Of a DNA stretch of 64,000 bases, positions 37,535 to 47,170 are shown in pieces. Under the pieces are notes generated by a model. The model did not search any database. It was given only the letters and a program-made list of their open reading frames with translations, and had not been told where the DNA came from. A program made the translations under genes and the position numbers. Origin of the DNA: Corylus avellana (Eukaryota > Streptophyta > Magnoliopsida > Fagales > Betulaceae); assembly GCF_901000735.1 (NCBI RefSeq), contig NC_081548.1:12720354-12784353 (forward strand). Reading direction: 5' to 3'. Numbering within the stretch: the stretch's first letter is position 1; the number at the start of each line of letters is the position of its first letter.

Positions 37535-40500
37535 ATGTGGAGATCTAATTCTTCTGTTAGCTCTAATTCCAGTTTGCCACCGGACGTGGTTAACTATGAA
37601 AATATTTTGGTTGATGGTGATAATGATTTCAGTAAGTGGAACATTCCCAAGCTGGACGCTAGGGATGTCTACAATACTACTTGGTTTCAGTCTTCTTTTA
37701 AAATTCAATATTCTGTCAAAACTGTTGAACAAACCTTTCCGGTTTCGGGTAATAATCAGACTATTACCTTGTTCAACAAGAGATTTGTTAATGATGCTCT
37801 TGCAAAAAAATACAGATTTTTGCATATTGGTTCTGTCCAAGTTGCAGTCAAGCCATTGACTCGACTCGGTATAAATGCTTATGTTTTGCTTTGTTTGCGT
37901 GATGCTCGTTTTCTTGATTTTAAAATCAGCATTATTGGCATGATTCAGTCATCATTGTTTGGTGGTCCTGTCCACTTTGATGTTTTTCCAAATATGTCTC
38001 TGAGTTTAACCGATGTTCATATTCTGAAAGCACTGACGCTGAATATACTCACATCAGGTTATAATATGGAAGAAGGTAGCCAATCTATTGCTATCATCTA
38101 CCGTATTTATTATAAATTGATGAAAACAAATCTTGATCCAAGAGCTGTGATTAAGAATACAGGCGAATCGACTCTGTTGATTCAAAGTTCTACTCAGAAT
38201 GCTCATATTAAAACTCCAAAAATGATTCGATGGGCTGAGATTGAGTTGCCCAACGAATGGCTTTTGGAAGGTGTTGCAAAACCTTCTCGAGTAGTTAACG
38301 ACGCCTCTAATCTTGATTACATCCAGCAATATATGGATGGATCTGTTAAAATCAATTTTGCTGATTTGGGATATTCGAACAGAATTGAACGTCCCCTGTT
38401 GATTAACGAACGAAGGAATTCTTTTGCGGGTTCAACAACCTCAGAAGGACTCCGTCGTAGAGATAAAGATGTCGATGAATCTCTTAACGATTCTCCTCAT
38501 CTTCATCCCACAGTTAATCCTGGTTTGAAACTCAAAGGAATTTCTACCGATTCCCAAGTTTCGTCTGCTTTTTATTCCACTAAAAATCATCCTCTAACGG
38601 ATGACGATCGTGGATCTCTCTCTCCTTCTGCTTCTGATTTTGTTGCTCCTAATTTTCCTCATCAGTGTAATGTTATCACTGCTCATATCAGAGATTTCTT
38701 CTCTGTCATTGATTGGTCTGCTTTAAACAAAGATTTTTCTTCAAAAGAAAATCGTGAGTTGCGGCATGCTTACCGTGCCAAATATTCTCAAAAGGAACGA
38801 GATCGTATCAAGGTCAAATGGGCCGAGACTATGATCGAGTCCCAAACTCACATTTTGTTTTTTGATTTTCTCCAAAAACATTTTCCTGACGAAAATGATT
38901 TGAATGTTGTCAAAAAGAAGTTTGTCAAAGAGGATAAATCTGTCATCAGATCTTCCCATCCTCCTACTGAAAACACTCTTCTTGATGTCAACAATATGGT
39001 TGTCAAATATTCTCATTTCAAAACTCGTGATAAGGACCCTATCACTAACGATAGGAGAATCATTAAGCAAAACAATTTTATTTCCGAATCCATTAATATC
39101 ATAGGTCAACAGTTAGATCGGATTGAAGAAGAACTCCCTTCTTCTTCCTCTGATTTAAAGTTTTCCTCTGTTCTCCCAAAAATTGAAAAACCTCTGATTT
39201 CTCTCCCTGATTTGTCAAAACTTTCATACCAAAAGTCTTCTCAAACAAACCTTGAGAAAATTGACAAATTTCTTTCTGAGTTTTCTTTGAACAAAATCTT
39301 GGTAAGATTGGAATGGAACCTGACGAATCATCCAATCCTACAAAAGATTTTGAGTCTGCTCTTCCTAATGAAATTAACTATAATTGTATTAGTACTTGTT
39401 TTGTTCTAACCAAGCCCGAAGGACAAAGCAATACTAAAACATCTCCTGAAAACACTTTGGAAAAATTTTCAAAACAAAAATCCAAAGAAGTTACAGTTTC
39501 AGATCTAAAATATGAGATTCATAACATCAGGAAAGATATAGTTGATTTAAAAAGGAATCAGCATGTTCCTATCCCTATTTCTGGAAAAACCCATTTTGTC
39601 AATTTAATCAACAAAGTGGTTCCTCCCAAATGGCATTCTAACGTGCATATCATTGTTTCTCCTGATTTTACACTTGATGTTATTGCTTTAATTGATTCTG
39701 GTGCTGATTTGAATTGTATCCAAGAAGGATTAATTCCCAGCAAATATTTTGAAAAATCCACAGAACGGCTGCATTCAGCCAGTGGAGAAAAGTTAAATAT
39801 CAAGTATGAATTAAACAATGTTCATGTTTGTCAAAACAATGTTTGTTTTCATATCCCTGCTGTTTTGGTCAAAAATATGACTGATAAAGTCATTCTTGGT
39901 TTGCCCTTCATTGCTATGCTTTACCCTATAACAATTGATGACACTGGTGCATCAACTGTTAAGATGGGATTCGAAGTAAAATTTCCTTTTGCTACTAAGT
40001 CTGAAATTGATAACGGTTGTTTAAATTTGGTCTCCGCCAAACATAAACAGCTCAATTTCCTCAAACAAGAATTAAGGTATAAGAAGATTGTTGAACAGCT
40101 CTCTGACGAGCTTTTGCAATCAAAAATTTCTGCTTTCAATACCTTGATTATTGATTCTGTTTGTTCCGACCTTCCTAATACTTTTTGGCATAGGAAAAAG
40201 CATATTGTTTCTTTACCTTATGTTAAAGATTTTTCTGAAAGCAAAATTCCAACTAAAGCTAGGCCTATTCAAATGAATGCCGAAACTTTAGAATTTTGTC
40301 AAAAAGAAATTGCTGATTTGCTTGCTAAGGGTATTATTCGTAAGAGTAAGTCCCCTTGGTCTTGTGCTGCTTTCTATGTCATGAAAAATGCTGAGTTAGA
40401 ACGAGGTGCCCCAAGGTTAGTCATTAACTACAAGCCCCTCAATGACGTGTTAGAATGGATTAGGTATCCTATCCCCAATAGGAAGGATCTAGTCAGTCGT

Positions 40501-41583
40501 CTTAACGACGCTGTTGTCTTCTCTAAGTTTGATTTAAAGTCTGGGTTTTGGCAAGTTCAGATTAAGGATAGTGATAGGTACAAAACGGCCTTTACTACCC
40601 CTTTTGGTCACTATGAGTGGAATGTCATGCCTTTTGGTTTGAAAAATGCCCCGAGTGAGTTTCAGAATATCATGAACGATATTTTCAACCCATTCAGCCA
40701 TTTCACCATTGTTTATATTGATGATGTTCTTGTTTTCTCAAAGTCCATCGATGAACATTGGAAACATTTGAAATCGTTTCTAGAAACCATTCGATATAAC
40801 GGGCTTGTTGTTTCTGCCAAAAAGATCAAACTCTTCCAAGATAAAATCAGATTTCTTGGGTTTGATATTTCTAAAGGCCAGATTCGTCCTATTGACAGGG
40901 CGATTCAATTTGCGGATAAATTTCCTGATGTCATTACTGAGAAATCCCAGCTCCAACGATTTCTTGGTTCTCTGAATTATATTGCTGATTTCTACAAGGA
41001 TTTGCGAAAACACTTTAAACCTTTATTCGAAAGGTTGCAAGGCAATCCTCCTCCTTGGTCTGATGTCCACACTTCTCTTGTCAGAGAAATCAAACTCCAT
41101 GTCAAGACTCTCCCTTGTCTAGGCATCCCTTCTGATAATTCTTTCAAAATTGTTGATACTGACGCCTCTGAAATTGGCTTTGGAGGTATTCTAAAACAGG
41201 TTGTTTCATCAGAATCCAACCCAGAATTTTCTGAACAAATTGTTCGTTTCCATTCTGGATCCTGGAATTCTGCGTAGATTAATTATAGTACTATTAAGAA
41301 AAAAATATTTTCTGTTGTTTTATGCATTACTAAATTTCAATCTGATTTGCTCAATCAAAAATTTCTTTTGAGAATTGATTGTAAATCAGCCAAGTATGTT
41401 TTGAAAAAAGATGTTGAAAATATTGCATCAAAACAGATTTTTGCCAGATGGCAAGCTATTTTGAGTGTTTTTGATTTTGATATTGAATACATCAAAGGCT
41501 CAAACAATTCAATACCTGATTTTCTTACCCGTGAATTCTTGCAGTGCCACAATGGCCAGCAACAAGGGAAAAGAAAAGGTTAA
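37535..41583 (+). pseudogene. Unit 2 ORF1: movement protein, protease, RT, RNase H; no coat protein
   Basis: The frame starts at the same ATG as unit 1 and matches it exactly through the movement protein. It then shortens: the coat protein and CCHC region are missing, and the frame changes near 39280-39300. The following frame carries the protease (ALIDSGADLNC, GAT at 39694), RT (PRLVINYKPLNDVLEWIRYP, SKFDLKSGFWQVQI, GHYEWNVMPFGLKNAPSEFQ, YIDDVLVFS at 40714 on) and RNase H (VDTDASEIGFGGIL). A TAG at 41275-41277 interrupts RNase H, which then continues in frame to 41583. It overlaps the ORF2 start by about 30 bases in another frame. Two lesions make it non-functional as it stands. Confidence 0.87.
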
Positions 41584-42658
41584 CCCTGTTTTAAAGCCTC
41601 GTCCCTCCATCCCACTTGACCAGATTCCCCTTGATTTCCTTGGTGAACCTGTAACTCATACTTCATGTGTTTTTGGGAAATCCCCACTTATTGTCCAGTC
41701 AGATTCTTCTGCATTTCATGGTTATATCCCTCCTGCTTCAGATTCCCAAACGGAATCCCACTATGGTTCTCAAACGGAACCAAGTTCCAATCCTATTGTC
41801 TTATCTTTCCCATGGATTACTCTTCCATTTTCTCAATATTTGTTTTCTTCTCAGGATCTCTCTAGAACCCCTGAGCAGTTAGCTTTTAATTATTTTCCTG
41901 CTCATTTTCATTGGATTCCTGAGCATCCTCTGAAAAATTTGTCATTTTTCACTGATATACTGATCAAAACCAAATCTATCAAGTTTAGGTCTATTCCCAA
42001 GAAAGACAACCCTCTAACGGCTGTTGGGACTATTGCCTATATTGTAAAATTCATTTCTGTTGAAGAATGGGGTTCTCACCCATCTCAACTTCTTCCCTCT
42101 TCTAATTCCCTAGTTTGCTTTTCATATTATGATTATGTCAATGCCTGGTTTCGCTTTATGCTTTACCAGAACCCTGAGTCCAAACACTTCTGGTTCATTA
42201 CTTTCATTGAAGATTTCAATTGCCTGCTTCCCCCTTGGTTCAAACATTGGTGGGATTATTTTGGCCTAACAATTGATGTCCTTCCTGATCCTCTTGTTTA
42301 TGCTTTTCACCTATTCTCTTCTCATGTTCCTTGTAAAGGCTTTATTGCCCATTACAACCCTATTTTTTCTCCCATGCTTTATTTTGCCAGAGAATTTAGA
42401 ATCCCTTGGTTTCTCAAATGGAAATATGTCAGAAATCAAGAAAAGATTGAAAGACGCTGGTTTCAGTGCAAAACTTGGACAATGTCTCCAAAAATTGGTC
42501 CCATTGTTAAAAAAGTTGAGCTTATGACTCGCAGATATGATGCCATAGTGCCATATTCTGCACCTACTCTTCCTCCTGCCCCCAAATATTGTTCTAAAAA
42601 GAAGCAATGGATCCAGACCTATCTTGATTCCATTAGTCCTCTTGATAATGAAGAATAA
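41552..42658 (+). CDS. Unit 2 ORF2: conserved viral protein of unknown function
   Basis: An intact frame of 368 codons starting MASNKGKEKV. No domain recognised. It is Pro- and Ser-rich at the N-terminus and aromatic-rich in the middle (FHWIPEHPLKNLSF, FWFITFIEDFNCLLPPWFKH, WWDYFG), with a basic C-terminal third. A homologous but broken copy in unit 1 (36496 on) shares FHWIPEHPLKNLAYYSAIL, showing that the protein is conserved between the two units. The ORF1/ORF2 overlap suggests reinitiation or leaky scanning; there is no proof. Florendoviruses are known to carry such an ORF2 of unknown function. Confidence 0.75.
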   Translation: MASNKGKEKVNPVLKPRPSIPLDQIPLDFLGEPVTHTSCVFGKSPLIVQSDSSAFHGYIPPASDSQTESHYGSQTEPSSNPIVLSFPWITLPFSQYLFSSQDLSRTPEQLAFNYFPAHFHWIPEHPLKNLSFFTDILIKTKSIKFRSIPKKDNPLTAVGTIAYIVKFISVEEWGSHPSQLLPSSNSLVCFSYYDYVNAWFRFMLYQNPESKHFWFITFIEDFNCLLPPWFKHWWDYFGLTIDVLPDPLVYAFHLFSSHVPCKGFIAHYNPIFSPMLYFAREFRIPWFLKWKYVRNQEKIERRWFQCKTWTMSPKIGPIVKKVELMTRRYDAIVPYSAPTLPPAPKYCSKKKQWIQTYLDSISPLDNEE

Positions 42659-42889
42659 TTCGGGAATTCGATTGTTTGGGTCCCTAACGGTCCTCAAATT
42701 TCAGTTTATCTAGCCTCTCAAATGGCTAGTTTTCTCAGGTTTCCCAAGACTGGCTCCATGACGGCCAGAAATGTTCAGTTCAACAAAAACCAACTCATAA
42801 CAGCTAGTTTTCAAGTTTTGGTTCTCCTTGATCTTAGACGGATCACTATTCATCACTATTTGGAGTTACTGTGCAAAATCACAGTTCAC

Positions 42890-43160
42890 TTTTACTGTTC
42901 ATGTCCGGACGACAAGCGCAGGATTACTGTTCAGATGCACTGTTCACTCACTGTTCAAGTTTTGTCTGCCGACACTACAGTGCCGACAACTACTGTTTCA
43001 AATTGATGCTTTCACTGTTCAGACAGGCGCCAGACGTGCCCTTACTGTTTACTTTTACTGTTCTCTTTTGACCGCATGAACGCGGCTCATGATTGTAATT
43101 TACTGTTCTTGCTTTTGTTAAGCCTATATAACGGGCTCCCCTCCCCCATTGTAAGGCAGA
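42890..43160 (+). promoter_or_regulatory. Viral promoter: TATA box with upstream ACTGTTC cluster
   Basis: A TATA box CTATATAA lies at 43124-43131. Upstream are seven exact ACTGTTC motifs (42894, 42926, 42939, 42950, 43014, 43057, 43102) and two ACTGTTT variants. Position after ORF2 and before the leader matches the intergenic promoter of caulimovirids, whose terminally redundant RNA starts about 30 bases downstream. Confidence 0.7.
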
Positions 43161-43493
43161 GGTTTTTTGAGAGGTTCTTTGAGACACTCTATCCTCCAGC
43201 CATTTCCCCTTCAAATTCTTCTTCTTCTTCCCTGTCCCTTACTTCAGTAAGTCCTAACGCTTACTCCTGTAAAGGTTTTATCATATAATCTATAACGATT
43301 ATCTGTCTTCTTTGATTCCAACTTATCAACTGTTTTTAATTTCAGTTGTTTATTTTGATTATACAATTGTCATACCGCCACTTTGGACGGTTCTACTGCT
43401 TTGATTTACAACTGCTTATTTTCTGCATTCTATTATCACCTCCCCTCATCCCCTGCATATATATGCATACTGCGCTTCCACCCCTCATCCCTT

Positions 43494-43495
<2 letters not shown>
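43161..43495 (+). other. Viral leader downstream of the promoter
   Basis: A pyrimidine-rich untranslated sequence (CTTCTTCTTCTTCCCTG near 43220) with a possible splice donor CAGTAAGT at 43246. It ends at the TA microsatellite. It is not similar to the 31770-32018 leader segment of unit 1, so the two ends are different parts of a genome. Confidence 0.5.

Positions 43496-43528
<33 letters not shown>
43496..43528. repeat. TA microsatellite at the right edge of the viral locus
   Basis: About 16 TA units directly after the viral leader. Confidence 0.95.
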
Positions 43529-43531
<3 letters not shown>

Positions 43532-43626
43532 CTTTTAGAGTTTTTTTTTTTAGGATTAAATACCTTATTGCCTCTAGGGTTTAAACTTTTTATTTTTCCC
43601 TCCTAGGGTTTTATTTTTATCACATG

Positions 43627-44720
43627 AGCGGGACGGATCTAGGGGGGTTGAGAGATATTCCCCCTCTCGACTCCTAAAAATTCTCCTGATCCCTTGGTAA
43701 AAAATTTTCTTATGCCCCTCAACCGTTAGTATGCCCCCTATCAACCATAAGTATGCCCCTTGGGCCATGACTATGCCCCAGTTATCAGACATTCGGGGAA
43801 AACGATTCATGCAGTGTTGGGACATGTGGAAATTTTTTTGCTACAGTTTTCAGTGTTACACAATGTTTTAAGTTTATGTTAGATGAAATGAGGAAGAAGA
43901 CAATGGCAAATTGACAATCATATCCTTTAATTAAATACACCATTTAAATAACTCTTGCTATTTGGATTGTTTGTGGATAATAACAAAATTTGAGCTTCTT
44001 TCTTGCTATTGGACTGTTTGTGGGCCAGAACAAAGTTTGGACCAGACCAAACTCTAAAGACTGTAAAAATTCAAGCTACTAAATACTTCAAACATCACAG
44101 CATAACATGATTAAAAACAAAAGACTTTTCTCCAAAAAAAACAAAAACAAACAAACAAAAGCATAAATTTACACTTAAAAAAAAAAAGCCTAAAGTTTAG
44201 TTCTCAATCAATAAGGTTTAGATTTAAATTGTTCTTTAATTCCCCAAATTGAGGTATGTAAAGATGTAATTAAATTTTTAGATTTAGATTTAAATTGTTC
44301 TTTTCAATTGATTGTTTTAATATTTATATTACTATTAATTCAGATTATTCTTGATAATTGTTTTTATATTTAATTATTTATGAATTTATATAGTTTTTGT
44401 TTCATATTTTAATTGTATAAATATATAATTGTAGTTATCTGAGATTATGGAGAAAAAGAACGATTCTATTGAGCCCCAATCAAATTCTAAATGACCTCGT
44501 GTTGAAGTAGATTTAGCAAATCTGTCCGGAGATCCTTGCTTAAGAAAAAAAAGTATGATTATCATCCTATTGATAGAGACCAAATCCGAAGAGCATATCT
44601 ACAAATAAGAGCTTGTCATTTTTTATATTTAATTATTATTTTTATATTTTTTAATTAATTTTATTTTTTTATTCATAAAAAAAATGCCCCCCATGAGTGA
44701 AGATCCTAGGTTCGCTATTG
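43627..44720. mobile_element. Possible non-autonomous DNA transposon
   Basis: The left end GGACGGATCTAGGGGG and right end CCTAGGTTCGCTATTG are imperfectly complementary and resemble the CAGTGGCGGA-type ends common in plants. A related right end, TGGGTTCGCCACTG, lies near 46430-46444, so the true right boundary is unclear. The interior is AT-rich and non-coding. Confidence 0.35.
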
Positions 44721-44891
44721 ACAAGAAGTACATGTGGTTTTCATAAAGATGGAGATAGTAAATCCGTTAAAATTCTGTCCAAAATTTAACGAAACGTCAT
44801 ATCAGCACCAATAAAAAATCAACGAGTGTCATATAATAATAATAATATTTTTTTTAAAAAAGGAAAAAAATTTGGGGGTGGCCGTAGCCAG

Positions 44892-45478
44892 TTTAGGGCT
44901 AACAAAACGGGTCGGCGGGAAGACTCATTTACAACCCGTAATGACCCGCCACCCGTTTAGAGTAAACCCAAGTACGACCCCTTTAGCTAACGGGTTGGCC
45001 CCACCAAACCCAGACACGACACGACTATTTCACGGGTTACCCGACACGATCTGCTTAACCCGTTTAAAATAATGGGTCGTGTTGGGTTGACACGACCCGT
45101 TTAACCCGTATAAAGTAATGGGTCGTGTTAACCCGACACGACTCGTTTAACCCATGGCCCGTTTAGCTTAGAAAGTGATGTGATAATATCACTGACATTC
45201 ATAAATCATAATAGTTTTAGGTTTAAAATAATGGGTCGAGTTGGGTTGACCCGACCAAGCTCGACCCGTTTAACTCGTATAAAGTAATAGGTCTTGTCAG
45301 GTTTACATGACCCATTTTAGATACACTTTTTTCTTTTTCAAAAAAACTTATAAAAGTGTCTAGCGGGTCATCCGCCGGTTGACCCTCTAGACATAAGATA
45401 AACGGGTCAACCCGTTTATGACTCAAACCCAATAATTTCGTGTCATGTTCACGGGTCGTGTCAAAATTGCCAGCCCTA
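44892..45478. mobile_element. hAT-like element with ACCCGTTTAA arrays, nested
   Basis: The ends TTTAGGGCTAACAA and TTGCCAGCCCTA are inverted repeats, flanked by an 8-base duplication GTAGCCAG/GTAGCCAC (44884-44891 and 45479-45486, 7 of 8). The interior is filled with ACCCGTTTAACCCG and GGGTCGTGT motifs in both orientations, as subterminal transposase-binding repeats often are in hAT elements. Confidence 0.6.
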
Positions 45479-45825
45479 GTAGCCACCCCCTTAGCTATTT
45501 GGGGGGTGGCTGGCCACCCCTTTTGGCCATCGTGACCGAAATCATCCCTGATGGGTTTTGGGGTGGTTTCGGGCACCCCCTTTGGTCATCCTGCCACCCC
45601 CACGGCTGGATGGGGGTGGCTAGAGGAGCCAAAGGGGTAGCCGAAACCAGCCTAGTGGGTTTGGGGGTGGTTTCGGCCACCCCCTTTGGCCATGGGGGTG
45701 GCCAAGTCATCACCCCCAAGGAGCCAAAGGGGGTGGCCGAACTACCCCCAAACCCACTGGGGGTGGTTTTGGCCACCCCTTTGGCTCCTTGAGCCACCCC
45801 CAAATTGGCTAGCCACCCCAATATT
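45479..45825. repeat. GGGGGTGGCC-rich palindromic cluster
   Basis: More than a dozen GGTGGCC/GGCCACC motifs in both orientations, interleaved with AGCCAAAGGGG and its complement. This creates overlapping spurious open frames on both strands. Confidence 0.7.
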
Positions 45826-46536
45826 TTTTTTTGAAAAAATATAATTTTTTAATCTTTTTAATTTTTTTAAAAAATGTTTTTTTTTTCAAAAAAAAATAAT
45901 TATATGACACGTAACAATTTTTGATTGGTGTAGACGTTTCCGTTAAATTTTGGATGAGATTTTAACAGAGGTATTATCTCTGTCTTTATGAAAATTAGAG
46001 GTACCTCTTATGATAAAAATGAAACTCTAAGGAAAAAAAATAAAGAGTTTAAACCCCATGGGACAATATTTTTTTTTGGAATGTCTTTCTCTACAATTAC
46101 TTTATTTTATTTTATTTGTTTGTAAAGACTATTTGAATCATTTTTGCACAGGCATTGTAAGCATTGAGCTTTGGACTTATTTTACCAATCTCTTTCCCTA
46201 AAGACATGAACTGCAACCTTCTTTTTGTCAGTCTTTCTCTATGTTTTTTTTTAAAGGTTGTTTTTGCACCTTCTACCATTCAAATCACTTTTTAAAATCA
46301 ATTTTGATACATATTTATGAATTTTGGTAGATATAATTTTCGAGATATAATATTGTGCTTAAAATTAATTAATTTCAATTTCAAATTGCATTTATCATGT
46401 TTTTAATATGGCCTCTACAATAACGAATATCTGGGTTCGCCACTGATGAAAGGAGCATTGGGTATTGGTAAAATTGTATATATTAATCATAACTTTTTTC
46501 CGTAGGCTTATAATCTCATTCTCAAATTAGCTTAGA

Positions 46537-47112
46537 GCCTGTTTGAAATTGTGTTTGAAAAATAGAGTTTTTAAGTAAAAAAAAAAAAACTTTTTGGCAA
46601 AAGCTTTAAAATTAAGTTTTTGCCAAAACATATGCATTTTATCATAATTTTTGAAACTATTGCTGAAAATGCGTTTTTGTCATTTTTTGAGTAAAAAAGT
46701 CAAAAAAACATTTTAAATTTTTTTTACCAAACATGTCAGCTTTTCTTTGGCATGACTTTTTAAGTACTAAAAAGTAATTTTTAAACTCTCTAATGCAATT
46801 CCAACCATCTCCTTAAGAGCATGTTTGGAATATGAGAGCTAGGTTTAAGCGAAAATGCTCTTGTTGGACGGCTAAGTTTAAGAGCATGTTTGAGAGTGCA
46901 TTTGAGACGTGTAAAAGTGCGTTTAACACTCAAAAAGTCTGTTTAAAAAAAAAAAAATATTTGTTTGGTAAAAAAATTAAAAACGCTTTTAAGTATCCAA
47001 AAAGTTTAAAAATGACCAAAATGTATTTTTAACAAAAATATAAAAATAAAACTTTTGCCAAAAAATACTTTTTAACTTAAATATCCTATTTTTCAAACGC
47101 TATGTCAAACCT
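46537..47112. repeat. Palindromic AT-rich repeat
   Basis: The left arm (GCCTGTTTGAAATTGTGTTT, GAAAAATAGAG) is mirrored by the right arm (CCTATTTTTCAAACGCTATG, TCAAACCTAATC). The centre lies near 46820. Confidence 0.5.
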
Positions 47113-47170
47113 AATCTAAGGTGATATCCATCGGCCAATGGGCAACATGAAGTCATGAACTACATACACA

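Larger units (their letters stand above)
31770..43495 (+). mobile_element. Endogenous florendovirus-like pararetrovirus, two head-to-tail units
   Basis: A decayed integrated caulimovirid. Unit 1 (leader from about 31770, shared sequence from 32019, to 37327) encodes movement protein, coat protein with CCHC knuckle, protease and part of ORF2, with no RT. Unit 2 (37328 to about 43495) encodes movement protein, protease, RT, RNase H and a full ORF2, with no coat protein, followed by a promoter. There are no LTRs and no integrase. Movement protein, GHYEWNVMPFG in the RT and the lack of an integrase identify Caulimoviridae. The two-ORF layout and the TA-repeat boundaries fit florendoviruses, some of which have been proposed to be bipartite. 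I found no plant tRNA-Met primer site (TGGTATCAGAGC). Confidence 0.88.
44724..46013. mobile_element. Long-TIR non-autonomous element (MULE-like or MITE-like)
   Basis: The terminal inverted repeats run about 120 bases: TTTTCATAAAGATGGAGATA ... CAAAATTTAACGAAACGTCA ... GTGTCATATAAT on the left and the mirror on the right (ATTATATGACACGTAAC ... GTTAAATTTTGGATGAG ... GTCTTTATGAAAATT). The centre is a GGGGGTGGCC-rich palindromic cluster (45479-45825). A second transposon is inserted in it. Confidence 0.65.

Noticed and set aside
32185..37859. Antisense frames of 90-170 residues within the viral units
   Set aside because: They mirror the strongly coding plus strand, repeat identically in both units, and match nothing known.
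31770..43495. Interpretation as an LTR retrotransposon pair
   Set aside because: The repeated segment includes a movement-protein gene, no integrase is present, and there are no TG...CA ends or flanking duplications. A tandem pararetrovirus fits better.
45223..45821. Overlapping open frames on both strands
   Set aside because: Produced by the GC-rich palindromic cluster and ACCCG arrays of non-autonomous transposons; both strands look equally open.
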